The translations under genes and the position numbers were made by a program. This document shows positions 40,665 to 49,124 of a stretch of 64,000 nucleotides of DNA, piece by piece. The DNA is taken from positions 620,001 through 684,000 of the forward strand of contig CALRRO020000001.1 of NCBI GenBank assembly GCA_943370595.1, read 5' to 3'. How positions within the stretch are numbered: the first letter of the stretch is position 1; the number at the start of each line of letters is the position of its first letter. Below the pieces are notes generated by a model that saw only the letters and a program-made list of their open reading frames with translations, was not told where the DNA came from and searched no databases. The stretch is from Piscinibacter sp943370595 (GTDB taxonomy: Bacteria > Pseudomonadota > Gammaproteobacteria > Burkholderiales > Burkholderiaceae_C).

Positions 40665-40824
40665 GGCGGTCCTTCGCGGCGCGGCAGCGGTCGGAGCAGT
40701 ACTTCACTGCCTCCCAGTTCTTCGCCCAGGCGCGGCGCCAGCTCATGGGCCGGCCGCAGGCGGCGCAGGGCTTGGACGGCAGAGCGGCCTTGTTGCCGCG
40801 GAAGCCTTCGCGCAGCCGGGTCAT
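40657..40824 (-). CDS. DUF2256 small zinc-finger-like protein
   Basis: A 55-residue protein with a treble-clef-like cysteine pattern: C-AAC-GRPMSWRR then KYCSDRCR (four Cys). DUF2256 genes usually sit next to PhrB-type photolyases; function unknown. ATG at 40824 overlaps the renalase-like stop by four bases and its stop overlaps phrB's start, so it is co-translated with both. Confidence 0.88.
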   Translation of the reverse strand: MTRLREGFRGNKAALPSKPCAACGRPMSWRRAWAKNWEAVKYCSDRCRAAKDRHG

Positions 40825-41882
40825 GGCGCCACCACCGACCGCGCCGTCGCCGTGCGGGCCTGCAGCGCATCGGCCAGCGCCGTGCCCGAGAGCCAGGCCC
40901 CTTCGGCGCCCTGCCCGCCGAGAAAGTCGCCGCACACGCCGAGGCCGAGCGGCTCATCCCACCAGAAGTCGCCAACAGGCCCGCGCACCGCGTCGGGCGG
41001 CAGGGCGTAACGCCAGCGGTGCACCATCGCGTGCTTCCAGCGCACCGTCTCGCCGACCCAGTCGTCGAAGGCGCGCTCCAGCTCGCGCTGCACGGCCGGG
41101 CCATCGGCTTCGAGCAGCGCCTCGCTGCGGTCGGCACGGGCATGAATCACCCAGTGCATCTCGTCGAGGCGCTGCTCGCGGCCGGGGCGACGGTCGTTGC
41201 GGACGATGCAGGCGATCGGGCCCTGGTCGGGCCGGGCCAGGTCCCAGGCCGGGGCGTGAGACAGCGGCTCGCTGATGCCCAGCAGCGTCCAGCAGGGCTG
41301 CATCGCCACCGATGCGGCCCGTGCCGCCCACGCGGGCGCGTGATCCCGCAGCAATGGCGCCGCCTGCACCGGCGGCAGCGCGAGCACGACCCGGTCGAAC
41401 TCGCCTTCGATCGCCGCGCCGCGCTGCAGCAGCTGCCAGTGACCGGCCTCTCGGTGCAACCCGTCCACCGTGACTTCCCATCGGCAGTCCACGCCGACTA
41501 GCAGTTCGCGGCACAGCCTGGGCATGTCTGGAACCGGGAGGAACAACGCGGCAGCTGCGTCGGCCTCGGAGCGGCTGCCGGGTGCGAGCGTCGGCTCCCA
41601 GCGGGCGAGCCAGCCCGCCGACACAGCTGCGTCGACGAAGCGTCGGAAGCGCTCGGTCACCGCCTTGAAGCCGGGGGCACCGTGGTCGAGCCGCGTCGTG
41701 CGCGGCTCATCGCCGCGGTCATGCCAGGCAGCACGCCGCGTCGCGAGGCGGCCGCCCGGCCCGCGCGACTTGTCGAAGGCCGTCACGCGGTGACCTGCTC
41801 GCACCAGTGCATGCGCGGCGGCGGCGCCGGCGAGTCCGGCACCGACAACGGCCACACGGCAGGAAGGGTTTGTCTTGAACAC
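40821..41882 (-). CDS. Renalase-like FAD-dependent oxidoreductase
   Basis: A 353-residue flavoprotein. The dinucleotide fold VAVVGAGLAGAAAAHALVRAG (residues 9-29) is followed by the second FAD motif FDKSRGPGGRLATR, and a C-terminal GVCGDFLGGQGAEGAWLSG closes the FAD site. Relatives of renalase oxidise beta-type isomers of NAD(P)H. The family is frequent in photolyase clusters of bacteria. GTG at 41882 is the only sensible start. First gene of the minus-strand set and divergent from the MerR gene; the 105-bp gap is AT-richer than its surroundings and should hold both promoters. Confidence 0.83.
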   Translation of the reverse strand: MFKTNPSCRVAVVGAGLAGAAAAHALVRAGHRVTAFDKSRGPGGRLATRRAAWHDRGDEPRTTRLDHGAPGFKAVTERFRRFVDAAVSAGWLARWEPTLAPGSRSEADAAAALFLPVPDMPRLCRELLVGVDCRWEVTVDGLHREAGHWQLLQRGAAIEGEFDRVVLALPPVQAAPLLRDHAPAWAARAASVAMQPCWTLLGISEPLSHAPAWDLARPDQGPIACIVRNDRRPGREQRLDEMHWVIHARADRSEALLEADGPAVQRELERAFDDWVGETVRWKHAMVHRWRYALPPDAVRGPVGDFWWDEPLGLGVCGDFLGGQGAEGAWLSGTALADALQARTATARSVVAP

Positions 41883-41987
41883 GAGTCACACCATACGCTT
41901 CATGGCGTCAGACTCTGGTCATTGCAGTGAATGACCCCGTTCTTCTTCCATCTTTCCGATTCAATAACAGGTCAATCAGAGAACATC

Positions 41988-42983
41988 ATGGCTTCGACCC
42001 CGCTTCCTGTTCCCGATGACGAGCCCCGCCACCGCAGCGGCGCGGTGGCGCGCATGGTGCGCATGCCGGTGGCCACGCTGCGCGTCTGGGAGCGCCGCTA
42101 CCGCCTGTCGGCGCCAGCGATGACGCCCAGTGGCCAGCGCCTCTACTCCGCGGCCGACGTGCACCGCATCGCCCTGCTCAAGCAGCTGTCCGACCTGGGC
42201 CACGCGATCGGCAGCCTGGCCGGCCTGGACATGGCTCAACTGCAGGAGGTGGCCTCGACCCATGCGCAGGCCGTGACAGGCCAGCGCGCGCCGGCAGCGC
42301 AGGCGGTGGCGCGGCGCTGGCGTGTGGCGGTCATCGGCGAGGCGCTCGGCCGCCGGCTGGCGAGGCCGAGCGTGCGGCGCCGGCTCGCCGGGACGCTGGA
42401 GGTGCTCGGCCCCTTCAAGGACGCGGCCGAAGCGGGCGAAGGCTGCGCCGGCGAACGGGTCGACATGCTGCTGGCCCACGTGCCGGGGCTGCACGGCACC
42501 TGGCTGATCGAACTGCAGCGCGCCGCGCCCGCCCTCGCCGCCGTGCGCACCGCGGCGGTGTACCGCTTTGCCTCGGAGGCGGTCTGCGAGAGCCTTGCAG
42601 CCGCCGGTGTTGCCTTGTTGCGCGAGCCGCAGTCGGACGCGGCCATGGGCCAGTGGCTCGAGGGGCTCGCCGGGGCCGAGCCGCGCCCCGCGCTTACCGT
42701 GGCAGGCGCAGCGGTACCGCCGCGGCGCTGGGATGACGCCGCGCTGGCCGACATCGCCGGCCTGTCGACGACGATCGCCTGCGAATGCCCGCGGCACGTT
42801 GCCGAACTGCTGATGCAGCTGTCCCACTTCGAGGCCTACAGCGCCGAATGCGCCCATCGCAGCGCGGCCGATGCCGAGTTGCACAGCTACCTGGGCGCGG
42901 TGACGGCCTCGGCGCGGGCCAGCTTCGAGGAAGCGCTGGAACGGGTTGCCCAGCACGAGGGCTTGCTTCTGCCCGGCCGCTGA
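41988..42983 (+). CDS. MerR-family transcriptional regulator
   Basis: A 331-residue regulator. An N-terminal MerR helix-turn-helix (SGAVARMVRMPVATLRVWER; MTPSGQRLYSAADVHRIALL) is followed by a long C-terminal part: an alpha/beta-like stretch (VAVIGEALGRRL, VDMLLAHVPGLHGTW, VYRFASEAVCESLAAAGV) that resembles, but lacks, the His motif of B12-binding LitR/CarH domains, and a C-terminal helix bundle with conserved cysteines (CECPRHVAELLMQLSHFE). An ATG at 41931 is in frame; ATG 41988 better fits the domain start. Divergent from the photolyase set, hence its likely regulator, possibly light- or redox-responsive. Confidence 0.82.
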   Translation: MASTPLPVPDDEPRHRSGAVARMVRMPVATLRVWERRYRLSAPAMTPSGQRLYSAADVHRIALLKQLSDLGHAIGSLAGLDMAQLQEVASTHAQAVTGQRAPAAQAVARRWRVAVIGEALGRRLARPSVRRRLAGTLEVLGPFKDAAEAGEGCAGERVDMLLAHVPGLHGTWLIELQRAAPALAAVRTAAVYRFASEAVCESLAAAGVALLREPQSDAAMGQWLEGLAGAEPRPALTVAGAAVPPRRWDDAALADIAGLSTTIACECPRHVAELLMQLSHFEAYSAECAHRSAADAELHSYLGAVTASARASFEEALERVAQHEGLLLPGR

Positions 42984-43002
42984 GCTGATCAGGCGGCCCC
43001 AG

Positions 43003-43037
43003 AAAGACAAACCCCTCCCGACCAGAGGCGGGAGGGG
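43003..43037 (-). terminator. Intrinsic terminator after ubiD
   Basis: CCCCTCCCG (43012-43020) and CGGGAGGGG (43029-43037) form a 9-bp stem with an 8-nt loop. On the minus strand it is followed by TTTGTCTTT. It lies 160 bp beyond the ubiD stop; it could also slow plus-strand transcripts leaving merR. Confidence 0.75.
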
Positions 43038-43197
43038 CGGGCGGCTGACGCCACCGGTTGGGGCTCCGGAGGAAAGTGGTCCGGGGCTCCTGGCGCGCAG
43101 GGACTGCGCCATCGGGAATGCCTGCAGGCAGGCCTCTCAAAGCTAGGCCATGAACCCGCCCACTTCAAGCGCGGCGCGCTGCTCGTGATCCCTCTTG

Positions 43198-44757
43198 TCA
43201 GGCGGCCGGCTTGGTGATGCGCGACACGATGTCGGCCACGCGCCGCTCGACGGCGGCATCCATGCGGATCGTCCGGCCCCATTCGCGGGTCGTCTCGCCG
43301 GGCCACTTGTTGGTGGCGTCCAGGCCCATCTTGCCGCCCAGGCCGCTGACCGGCGACGCGAAGTCGAGGTAGTCGATCGGCGTGTTGCCCACCAGCGTGG
43401 TGTCGCGCACCGGGTCCATGCGGGTGGTGATGGCCCAGATCACTTCGTCCCAGCGGCGGATGTCGACGTCGTCGTCGGTCACCACGATGAACTTGGTGTA
43501 CATGAACTGGCGCAGGAAGCTCCACAGGCCGAACATCACCCGCTTGGCATGGCCCGGGTAGGCCTTGCGGATGCTGATGATCGCCATGCGGTAGCTGCAG
43601 CCTTCGGGCGGCAGGTAGAAGTCGACGATCTCCGGAAACTGCTTCTGCAGGATCGGCACGAACACCTCGTTGAGCGCCACGCCCAGGATGGCCGGCTCGT
43701 CCGGCGGCTTGCCGGTGTAGGTGGAGTGGTAGATCGGATCCTGGCGGTGGGTGATGCGCGTGATCTCGAACACCGGGAACCAGTCCTGCTCGTTGTAATA
43801 GCCGGTGTGGTCGCCGAACGGGCCTTCCAGCGCATGCAGGTAGCCGTTGAGCTCCTTCATCGGCACGCCGTGCTCGCTGGTGCCCGTCCAGCCCGGCTCG
43901 GCGGCCGGGATGCGCCCCTCGAGCACGAACTCGGCACTGGCCGGCACCTGCAGCATCACCCCGGCGTCACCCGCCGCGGTGTCGACCACCTCGGTGCGGC
44001 TGCCGCGCAGCAGGCCGGCGAACTGGTACTCGGACAGCGTGTCCGGCACGGGCGTCACCGCGCCGAGGATGGTCGCCGGGTCGGCGCCGAGCGCGACGAC
44101 GATCGGGAATGGCTGGCCGGGCCGGGCGATGGCGAACTCGCGGAAGTCCAGCGCGCCGCCGCGGTGGGCCAGCCAGCGCATGATCACTTGGCGGCGGCCG
44201 ATCACCTGCTGGCGGTAGATGCCCAGGTTCTGCCGCGAGCGCGCGTTCGCTCCGCCCTGCGGCCCGCGGGTGACAACCAGCCCCCACGTGATCAGGGGGC
44301 CGGCGTCGCCGGGCCAGCAGGTCTGCACCGGCAAGCGGCTCAGGTCGGCCTCATCGCCCTCCAGGATCACTTCCTGACAGGGTGCGCGGCGCACCACGGC
44401 CGGCTTCATGTCCCAGACGGCCTTGACCATTTGTAACAGCCGACCGGTGTCCTTCAACCCTTTCGGCGGCTCCGGCTCCTTCAAGCGGGCCAGCAGATGA
44501 CCCACGTCGCGCAGCTCGCTCACCTCGGTGGCGCCCATGCCGAGCGCCACCCGGCGGGGGGTCCCGAACAGGTTGGCGAGGACCGGGAATTTGTAACCTT
44601 CGGGCTGTTCGAAAACTATTGCCGGGCCGCCCTGGCGCAGCACGAAGTCACTGACCGCTGTCATTTCCAAGCGCGCGGAGACTGGCTCCGCGACGCGGCG
44701 CAGTTCCCCGAGCCCCTCCAGGCCGGCCATGAACTCGCGCAAATCCCGGTACTTCAT
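43198..44757 (-). CDS. ubiD: UbiD, 4-hydroxy-3-polyprenylbenzoate decarboxylase
   Basis: A 519-residue prenyl-FMN-dependent decarboxylase of ubiquinone synthesis. Family features: MKYRDLREFM N-terminus, the prFMN-binding stretch with NLGIYR and RWLAHRGGALDF, the catalytic E-x-R region near ATILGAVTPVPDTLSEYQFA, and ALEGPFGDHTGYYN. Full family length. Separate from neighbours: a terminator downstream and a divergent promoter region upstream. Confidence 0.96.
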   Translation of the reverse strand: MKYRDLREFMAGLEGLGELRRVAEPVSARLEMTAVSDFVLRQGGPAIVFEQPEGYKFPVLANLFGTPRRVALGMGATEVSELRDVGHLLARLKEPEPPKGLKDTGRLLQMVKAVWDMKPAVVRRAPCQEVILEGDEADLSRLPVQTCWPGDAGPLITWGLVVTRGPQGGANARSRQNLGIYRQQVIGRRQVIMRWLAHRGGALDFREFAIARPGQPFPIVVALGADPATILGAVTPVPDTLSEYQFAGLLRGSRTEVVDTAAGDAGVMLQVPASAEFVLEGRIPAAEPGWTGTSEHGVPMKELNGYLHALEGPFGDHTGYYNEQDWFPVFEITRITHRQDPIYHSTYTGKPPDEPAILGVALNEVFVPILQKQFPEIVDFYLPPEGCSYRMAIISIRKAYPGHAKRVMFGLWSFLRQFMYTKFIVVTDDDVDIRRWDEVIWAITTRMDPVRDTTLVGNTPIDYLDFASPVSGLGGKMGLDATNKWPGETTREWGRTIRMDAAVERRVADIVSRITKPAA

Positions 44758-44781
44758 ACGAAATCGTAATTAAGAAGATGA

Positions 44782-44820
44782 TTCATAACCTTGACCGGTT
44801 ATGAAATGGCTTCCTAGAAT
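44782..44820 (+). promoter_or_regulatory. Sigma-70 promoter overlapped by a palindrome
   Basis: TTCATAACC-N6-GGTTATGAA (44782-44790 and 44797-44805) is a perfect 9-bp inverted repeat. Its loop contains TTGACC (44791-44796), a good -35 box with -10 TAGAAT (44815-44820) at 18-bp spacing, pointing to the transglycosylase gene. A protein on the palindrome would cover the -35 box and also lies only 25 bp from the divergent ubiD start. Confidence 0.6.
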
Positions 44821-45037
44821 TCGGCCCGCTTGCACCACCACGGGATAACCCGAAGCCCACGGTGCAGGGATGGAGAGGCAGCCGAGCCGCTGCCACATTC
44901 GAACCCAGGTTCGATTCGCCGCCGGAAGACACCGCGCAAGACGGTACCCACCACCGGCCCAGGATTATCGCCGTCGCCCCGCGCGCAGCTTGCGGTGGGG
45001 TCGCCCCAGCGGGGACGACGGTGCAGAAAGGAGTGAC

Positions 45038-45937
45038 ATGACAACGCTGAAGCGATGCCTCACGCGTGCCCTCCGGGTGCGCGACGCCATCGGCGAGTCG
45101 GCCACGGTGTTCCTGAAGGACGTCGGGCACGGCTTGCTCGAAGTCAGCCACAACATGCTGGCCCTGGTCGGCCTGCTGATCGTCGCCGGCGTGGTGTTCG
45201 GCTTCGGCCGCCCGGAACTGCGCCAGACCGCCGAGAAGCATGTGCTCGGCTGGCTGCAGGCCCGCCACGAAGCGCGCGCCGAACCGGCGGACCTGCTGGC
45301 CAGCCAGCTCAGCGAGCCGGAGGCCATCAGCCGCGCCACCGCCGCCGACCCGAAGGAACTGACCCGCCAGCAGGCCGCCGTGGCGCACTGGATCTCGCGC
45401 CGCTACCGTGTGGCGCCCGAACCGATCAGCCGCCTGGTCCAGGAAGCCTGGGCGGTGGGCGAGCGAGCCAATCTGGACCCGACGCTGATCCTGGCCATCA
45501 TGGCTGTCGAGTCGAGCTTCAACCCGTTCGCACAGAGCTCGGTCGGCGCCCAGGGCCTGATGCAGGTGATGACCAAGATCCACGACGACAAGTACGAGGC
45601 CTTCGGTGGCAACCATGCCGCCTTCGACCCCGTCACCAATCTGCGCGTCGGCGTGCAGGTGCTGAAGGAATGCATCTCGCGCGCCGGCAGCCTGGAGGCG
45701 GGCCTGCGCTACTACGTCGGCGCGGCCAACCTGGACGACGACGGCGGCTACGCCGGCAAGGTGCTGGCCGAGCAAAACAACTTGCGGCAGATCGCCGCAG
45801 GCAAGGCAGTGCCGGCCAACGTGGCGCTGATTCCGGTGTCGACGGCCGCCTCGGGCGTGCCACGCGTCGAGCCGCAGCCGGCGGCTGCGCCGGCAGACCG
45901 CAGCGAACACACCGAACAGGTGGCCTGGCTGCGCTGA
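45038..45937 (+). CDS. Membrane-anchored lytic transglycosylase
   Basis: A 299-residue cell-wall enzyme. One membrane segment is at about 43-60 (LALVGLLIVAGVVFGFG); the SLT domain (about 140-255) has the catalytic Glu in ILAIMAVESSFNPFAQSS followed by VGAQGLMQVM, and LRYYVGAAN in place of the common AYNAG. It cleaves peptidoglycan to anhydro-muropeptides. AAAGGAG precedes the ATG. A leader of about 210 nt (44827-45037) contains CGAACC-CA-GGTTCG (44900-44913) and further GC hairpins but no gene; its role is not known. Confidence 0.88.
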   Translation: MTTLKRCLTRALRVRDAIGESATVFLKDVGHGLLEVSHNMLALVGLLIVAGVVFGFGRPELRQTAEKHVLGWLQARHEARAEPADLLASQLSEPEAISRATAADPKELTRQQAAVAHWISRRYRVAPEPISRLVQEAWAVGERANLDPTLILAIMAVESSFNPFAQSSVGAQGLMQVMTKIHDDKYEAFGGNHAAFDPVTNLRVGVQVLKECISRAGSLEAGLRYYVGAANLDDDGGYAGKVLAEQNNLRQIAAGKAVPANVALIPVSTAASGVPRVEPQPAAAPADRSEHTEQVAWLR

Positions 45938-45977
45938 GCGGGACGACGCGAGGCGACGCTCCTCCGCTAAACTCGCG

Positions 45978-46092
45978 ACACCGCGCGACTGGCGATGCGG
46001 CCCCACCCCGGGGCCTGAGGTGGTGTACCACCGGGAAGCGCGGTCGGTGCCCGACACTTTCGGGCATCGCATCCGCCGTTCGCCTGGGCAGC
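45978..46092 (+). ncRNA. ZTP (pfl-motif) riboswitch upstream of glyA
   Basis: The sequence follows the pfl consensus: CGCGCGACTGGCGA (from 45982), a short stem, GGTGG-TGTA-CCACC (46019-46032), GGGAAGCGCGG closing P1 (45981-45986 with 46038-46043), a TGCCCGA/TCGGGCA linker hairpin (46048-46065) and the 3' core CGCCTGGGCA (46081-46090). A -10-like TAAACT at 45968-45973 would start RNA just before it. ZTP builds up when 10-formyl-folate is short; such switches turn on purH, fhs and glyA genes. About 60 nt follow before the glyA start, with GC-rich pairing that may be the expression platform. Confidence 0.85.
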
Positions 46093-46151
46093 CCTGCGGT
46101 CGCATCGCGTGCGGCCTGCGCCGGGACCCTCTGCTGTCAAGGACTGCCGTC

Positions 46152-47402
46152 ATGTTCGACCGTACCGCCTCCACCGTTGCCAACGTCGACCCCGAGATCT
46201 GGGCCGCCATCCAGCGCGAGAACCAGCGCCAGGAAGACCACATCGAGCTGATCGCCTCGGAGAACTACGCCTCCCCCGCGGTGATGGCCGCGCAAGGCTC
46301 GCAGCTCACCAACAAGTACGCCGAGGGCTACCCGGGCAAGCGCTACTACGGCGGCTGCGAGAACGTCGACGTGGTCGAGCAGCTGGCCATCGACCGCGCC
46401 AAGCAGCTGTTCGGCGCCGAGTTCGCCAACGTGCAGCCCAACTCCGGCTCGCAGGCCAACCAGGGCGTGTTCTTCGGCCTGCTGCAGCCGGGCGACACCA
46501 TCATGGGCATGAGCCTGGCCGAAGGCGGCCACCTCACCCACGGCATGCCGCTGAACATGAGCGGCAAGTGGTTCAAGGTGGTGAGCTACGGCCTGAACGC
46601 CAAGGAAGAGATCGACTACGACGCGATGGAGCGCCTGGCGCACGAGCACAAGCCGAAGCTGATCATCGCCGGCGCCTCGGCCTATGCGCTGCGCATCGAC
46701 TTCGAGCGCTTCGCCAAGGTCGCCAAGGCGATCGGCGCCTACTTCATGGTCGACATGGCGCACTACGCCGGCCTGATCGCCGCGGGCGTCTACCCGAACC
46801 CGGTGCCGTTTGCCGACGTCGTTACCACCACCACCCACAAGACGCTGCGCGGCCCGCGCGGCGGCCTGATCCTGATGCGCGGCGAGGAGATCGCGAAGAA
46901 GGTCAACAGCGCGATCTTCCCCGGCATCCAGGGTGGCCCGCTGATGCACGTGATCGCCGGCAAGGCGGTGGCCTTCAAGGAGGCGCTGGCGCCGGAGTTC
47001 AAGACCTACCAGCAGCAAGTGGTGAAGAACGCGGCAGCGCTGGCCGAGACGCTGGTGCAGCGCGGCCTGCGCATCGTCAGCGGCCGCACCGAGAGCCACG
47101 TGATGCTGGTCGACCTGCGGCCCAAGGGCCTGACTGGCAAGGAGGCGGAAGCCATCCTCGGCGCGGCGCACATGACCTGCAACAAGAACGGCATCCCGAA
47201 CGATCCGCAGAAGCCGATGGTGACCAGCGGCATCCGACTCGGTTCGCCGGCGATGACCACGCGCGGCTTCAAGGAAGAGCAGGCGCGGCTGACCGCCAAC
47301 CTGATCGCCGACGTGCTCGACAAGCCGCACGACGAGGCGAACATCGCCGCCGTTCGCGCCAAGGTCGCGGCGCTGACGCGCGACTTCCCGGTGTATCGAT
47401 GA
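46152..47402 (+). CDS. glyA: Serine hydroxymethyltransferase
   Basis: A 416-residue PLP enzyme that interconverts serine and glycine with methylene-tetrahydrofolate; in serine-cycle methylotrophs it is the C1 entry step. ELIASENYASPAV, YAEGYPGKRYYGGCE, the PLP lysine in VTTTTHKTLRGPRGG and TSGIRLGSPAMTTRG are all in place. Start ATG 46152 with AAGGAC upstream. Preceded by a ZTP riboswitch, which links expression to folate C1 supply. Confidence 0.97.
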   Translation: MFDRTASTVANVDPEIWAAIQRENQRQEDHIELIASENYASPAVMAAQGSQLTNKYAEGYPGKRYYGGCENVDVVEQLAIDRAKQLFGAEFANVQPNSGSQANQGVFFGLLQPGDTIMGMSLAEGGHLTHGMPLNMSGKWFKVVSYGLNAKEEIDYDAMERLAHEHKPKLIIAGASAYALRIDFERFAKVAKAIGAYFMVDMAHYAGLIAAGVYPNPVPFADVVTTTTHKTLRGPRGGLILMRGEEIAKKVNSAIFPGIQGGPLMHVIAGKAVAFKEALAPEFKTYQQQVVKNAAALAETLVQRGLRIVSGRTESHVMLVDLRPKGLTGKEAEAILGAAHMTCNKNGIPNDPQKPMVTSGIRLGSPAMTTRGFKEEQARLTANLIADVLDKPHDEANIAAVRAKVAALTRDFPVYR

Positions 47403-47403
47403 C

Positions 47404-47490
47404 AGCCCCCAAGCTTGTCGCTTCGCGCCTTCGCTGCCCCCCGCGGGGGCGCCCGGCCGCCTTGAGGCGGCTCGGCGGCGGCCGGTAGGA
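47404..47490. repeat. GC-rich intergenic hairpin repeat
   Basis: Between glyA and nrdR: GCTGCCCCCCGCGGGGGCG and GCCGCCTTGAGGCGGC inverted repeats back to back, without a T-tract. Same style as blocks at 25662, 47960 and 61080. It may end glyA transcripts or be a dispersed element. Confidence 0.5.
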
Positions 47491-47499
47491 TCCGGCCGC

Positions 47500-47943
47500 A
47501 TGCGCTGCCCGTTCTGCAGCCACGACGAGACCCAGGTCGTCGAGACGCGCGAGTCCGACGAAGGGGACGTCGTGCGCCGGCGGCGCCGCTGCCAGCACTG
47601 CGACAAGCGCTTCACCACCTACGAGCGCGCCGAGATCGCGCTGCCGTCCGTCGTCAAGAAGGACGGCACGCGCGCCGAGTTCGAGCTCGCGAAGCTCCGC
47701 GCCTCGATGGCGCTGGCGCTGCGCAAGCGGCCGGTCAGCGTCGAGCAGATCGAGGCGGCGATCGAGCGCATCCAGGAGAAGCTGCTCAACAGCGGCGCCA
47801 AGGAAGTGGCCTCCACCCGGCTGGGGGAGCTGGTGATGCGCGAGCTCAAGCGCATCGACAAGGTGGCCTACGTGCGCTTCGCCTCCGTCTACCGTTCCTT
47901 CGAGGACGTGGACGAGTTCCGGCAGCTCATCAGAGACATCTGA
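47500..47943 (+). CDS. nrdR: NrdR, ribonucleotide reductase repressor
   Basis: A 147-residue repressor of nrd genes that senses ATP/dATP. N-terminal zinc ribbon CPFC...CQHC (residues 3-34) with RRRRRCQHCDKRFTTYER, followed by the ATP-cone domain (VKKDGTRAEFELAKLRASM...). Length and sequence are those of the family. The order glyA-nrdR is common in proteobacteria. The 143 bp after it contain a further GC-rich palindromic block (about 47960-48020) and no gene. Confidence 0.97.
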   Translation: MRCPFCSHDETQVVETRESDEGDVVRRRRRCQHCDKRFTTYERAEIALPSVVKKDGTRAEFELAKLRASMALALRKRPVSVEQIEAAIERIQEKLLNSGAKEVASTRLGELVMRELKRIDKVAYVRFASVYRSFEDVDEFRQLIRDI

Positions 47944-48086
47944 AGCGGGCCTGAGCCGCCTCCCCCCGCCCGGGGGAACCCCCGAGCGGGCGCACCGCTG
48001 CGAGGCCGCCGGCCCCGCCCCTGCGCGGGACGCGCATCGCCGGGGCGATTCCTAGAGTTCGTGCATCGCCACTCGCGGAGCACGAC

Positions 48087-48614
48087 ATGCCCTCTCCCAC
48101 CCGTCAACGCGGCCTCACGCTGGTCGAAGCGGCCGTGGTCGTCGCCATCGTCGCGATCACGGCCACGTCCGCCGGCCCGGGCCTGCAGCGGCTGATCGAA
48201 CGCTACCGGCTCGAGGCCGCCGCCACGCGCCTCGCCGCCGACCTGCAACTCGCCCGCAACGAGAGCATCGCGCGCAACCGCGCCGTGCGGCTGAGCTGGC
48301 ACGCTGCCTCCGCCTGCTACCTTCTGCACACCGGCCCCGCCGACGCCTGCAGCTGCGACGCGAACGGCGCGGGGCAGTGCGCAGCGGGCCACGTGGCCAT
48401 CCGCAGCACGGCCTGGGACGGCGGCATGCGGGTGTCACTGCAGTCGAACGCGGCGTCGATCGCGTTCGACCCGCTGCACGGCACGGTCAGCCCCACCGCC
48501 ACCTGGCGCATCAGCGCCGCCGACGGCCGCGCGATCCACCACGTGGTCAACGTCATGGGCCGCGTGCGCAGTTGTTCGCCGCTGGCCGCCGTGCCCGGCT
48601 ACCGCGCCTGCTGA
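48087..48614 (+). CDS. Type IV minor pseudopilin, FimT/GspH type
   Basis: A 175-residue pseudopilin. A short leader MPSPTRQRG ends before the prepilin peptidase motif G-LTLVE, with the methylated-helix Glu, then a hydrophobic helix. GspH/FimT features follow (AAATRLAADLQLARNESIARNR). It is the first of five minor pilin genes and likely primes or caps the type IV pilus. The start codon follows GGAGCACGAC. Confidence 0.88.
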   Translation: MPSPTRQRGLTLVEAAVVVAIVAITATSAGPGLQRLIERYRLEAAATRLAADLQLARNESIARNRAVRLSWHAASACYLLHTGPADACSCDANGAGQCAAGHVAIRSTAWDGGMRVSLQSNAASIAFDPLHGTVSPTATWRISAADGRAIHHVVNVMGRVRSCSPLAAVPGYRAC

Positions 48615-48655
48615 ATCTCCGACCGATCCACCCACCGAACCGAGGAGCCCCCGCC

Positions 48656-49111
48656 ATGAACCGTCCGACCACCATCGCACGCCGCGCCGCCCGCGGCTTC
48701 ACGCTGATCGAGATCCTCAGCGTGCTGGGCATCGCCAGTGTGTTGTCCAGCATCGCCTTGCCGAGCTTCCAGGGCAGCCTGCAGAAGGCACGCCGTGCCG
48801 ACGCGCTGGTGGCGATGGCACAGGTGCAGATCGCGCAGGAGCGCGCGTTCGCCAACCGCTACCGCTACGCCAGCCTGGCCGAGCTGCGGACGCCCGGCCG
48901 TTCGAGCGGCGGTCACTACCTTCTCGATGTCGGCGCGGCCGACGAGCAGGGCTACGAGTTGATTGCCCGCGCCACCGGCTCGCAGGCGGGCGACGCCGCC
49001 TGCCGGGTGCTCAAGCTGACGATCGTCGCCGGCAGCACCACACGCAGCTCCGGCAGCGACGACCGGGTCGGCAACGATGCCGCGGCGAACCGCCGCTGCT
49101 GGGGCCTGTGA
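48656..49111 (+). CDS. Type IV minor pilin, PilE-like
   Basis: A 151-residue pilin with leader MNRPTTIARRAARG and cleavage site G-FTLIE, helix ILSVLGIASVLSSIALPSF. The globular part (NRYRYASLAEL and terminal Cys pair around ACRVLKL...NRRCWGL) fits a PilE-type minor pilin. GAGGAG precedes ATG 48656. 41 bp after fimT. Confidence 0.88.
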   Translation: MNRPTTIARRAARGFTLIEILSVLGIASVLSSIALPSFQGSLQKARRADALVAMAQVQIAQERAFANRYRYASLAELRTPGRSSGGHYLLDVGAADEQGYELIARATGSQAGDAACRVLKLTIVAGSTTRSSGSDDRVGNDAAANRRCWGL

Positions 49112-49124
49112 GCGGAGCAATGCC

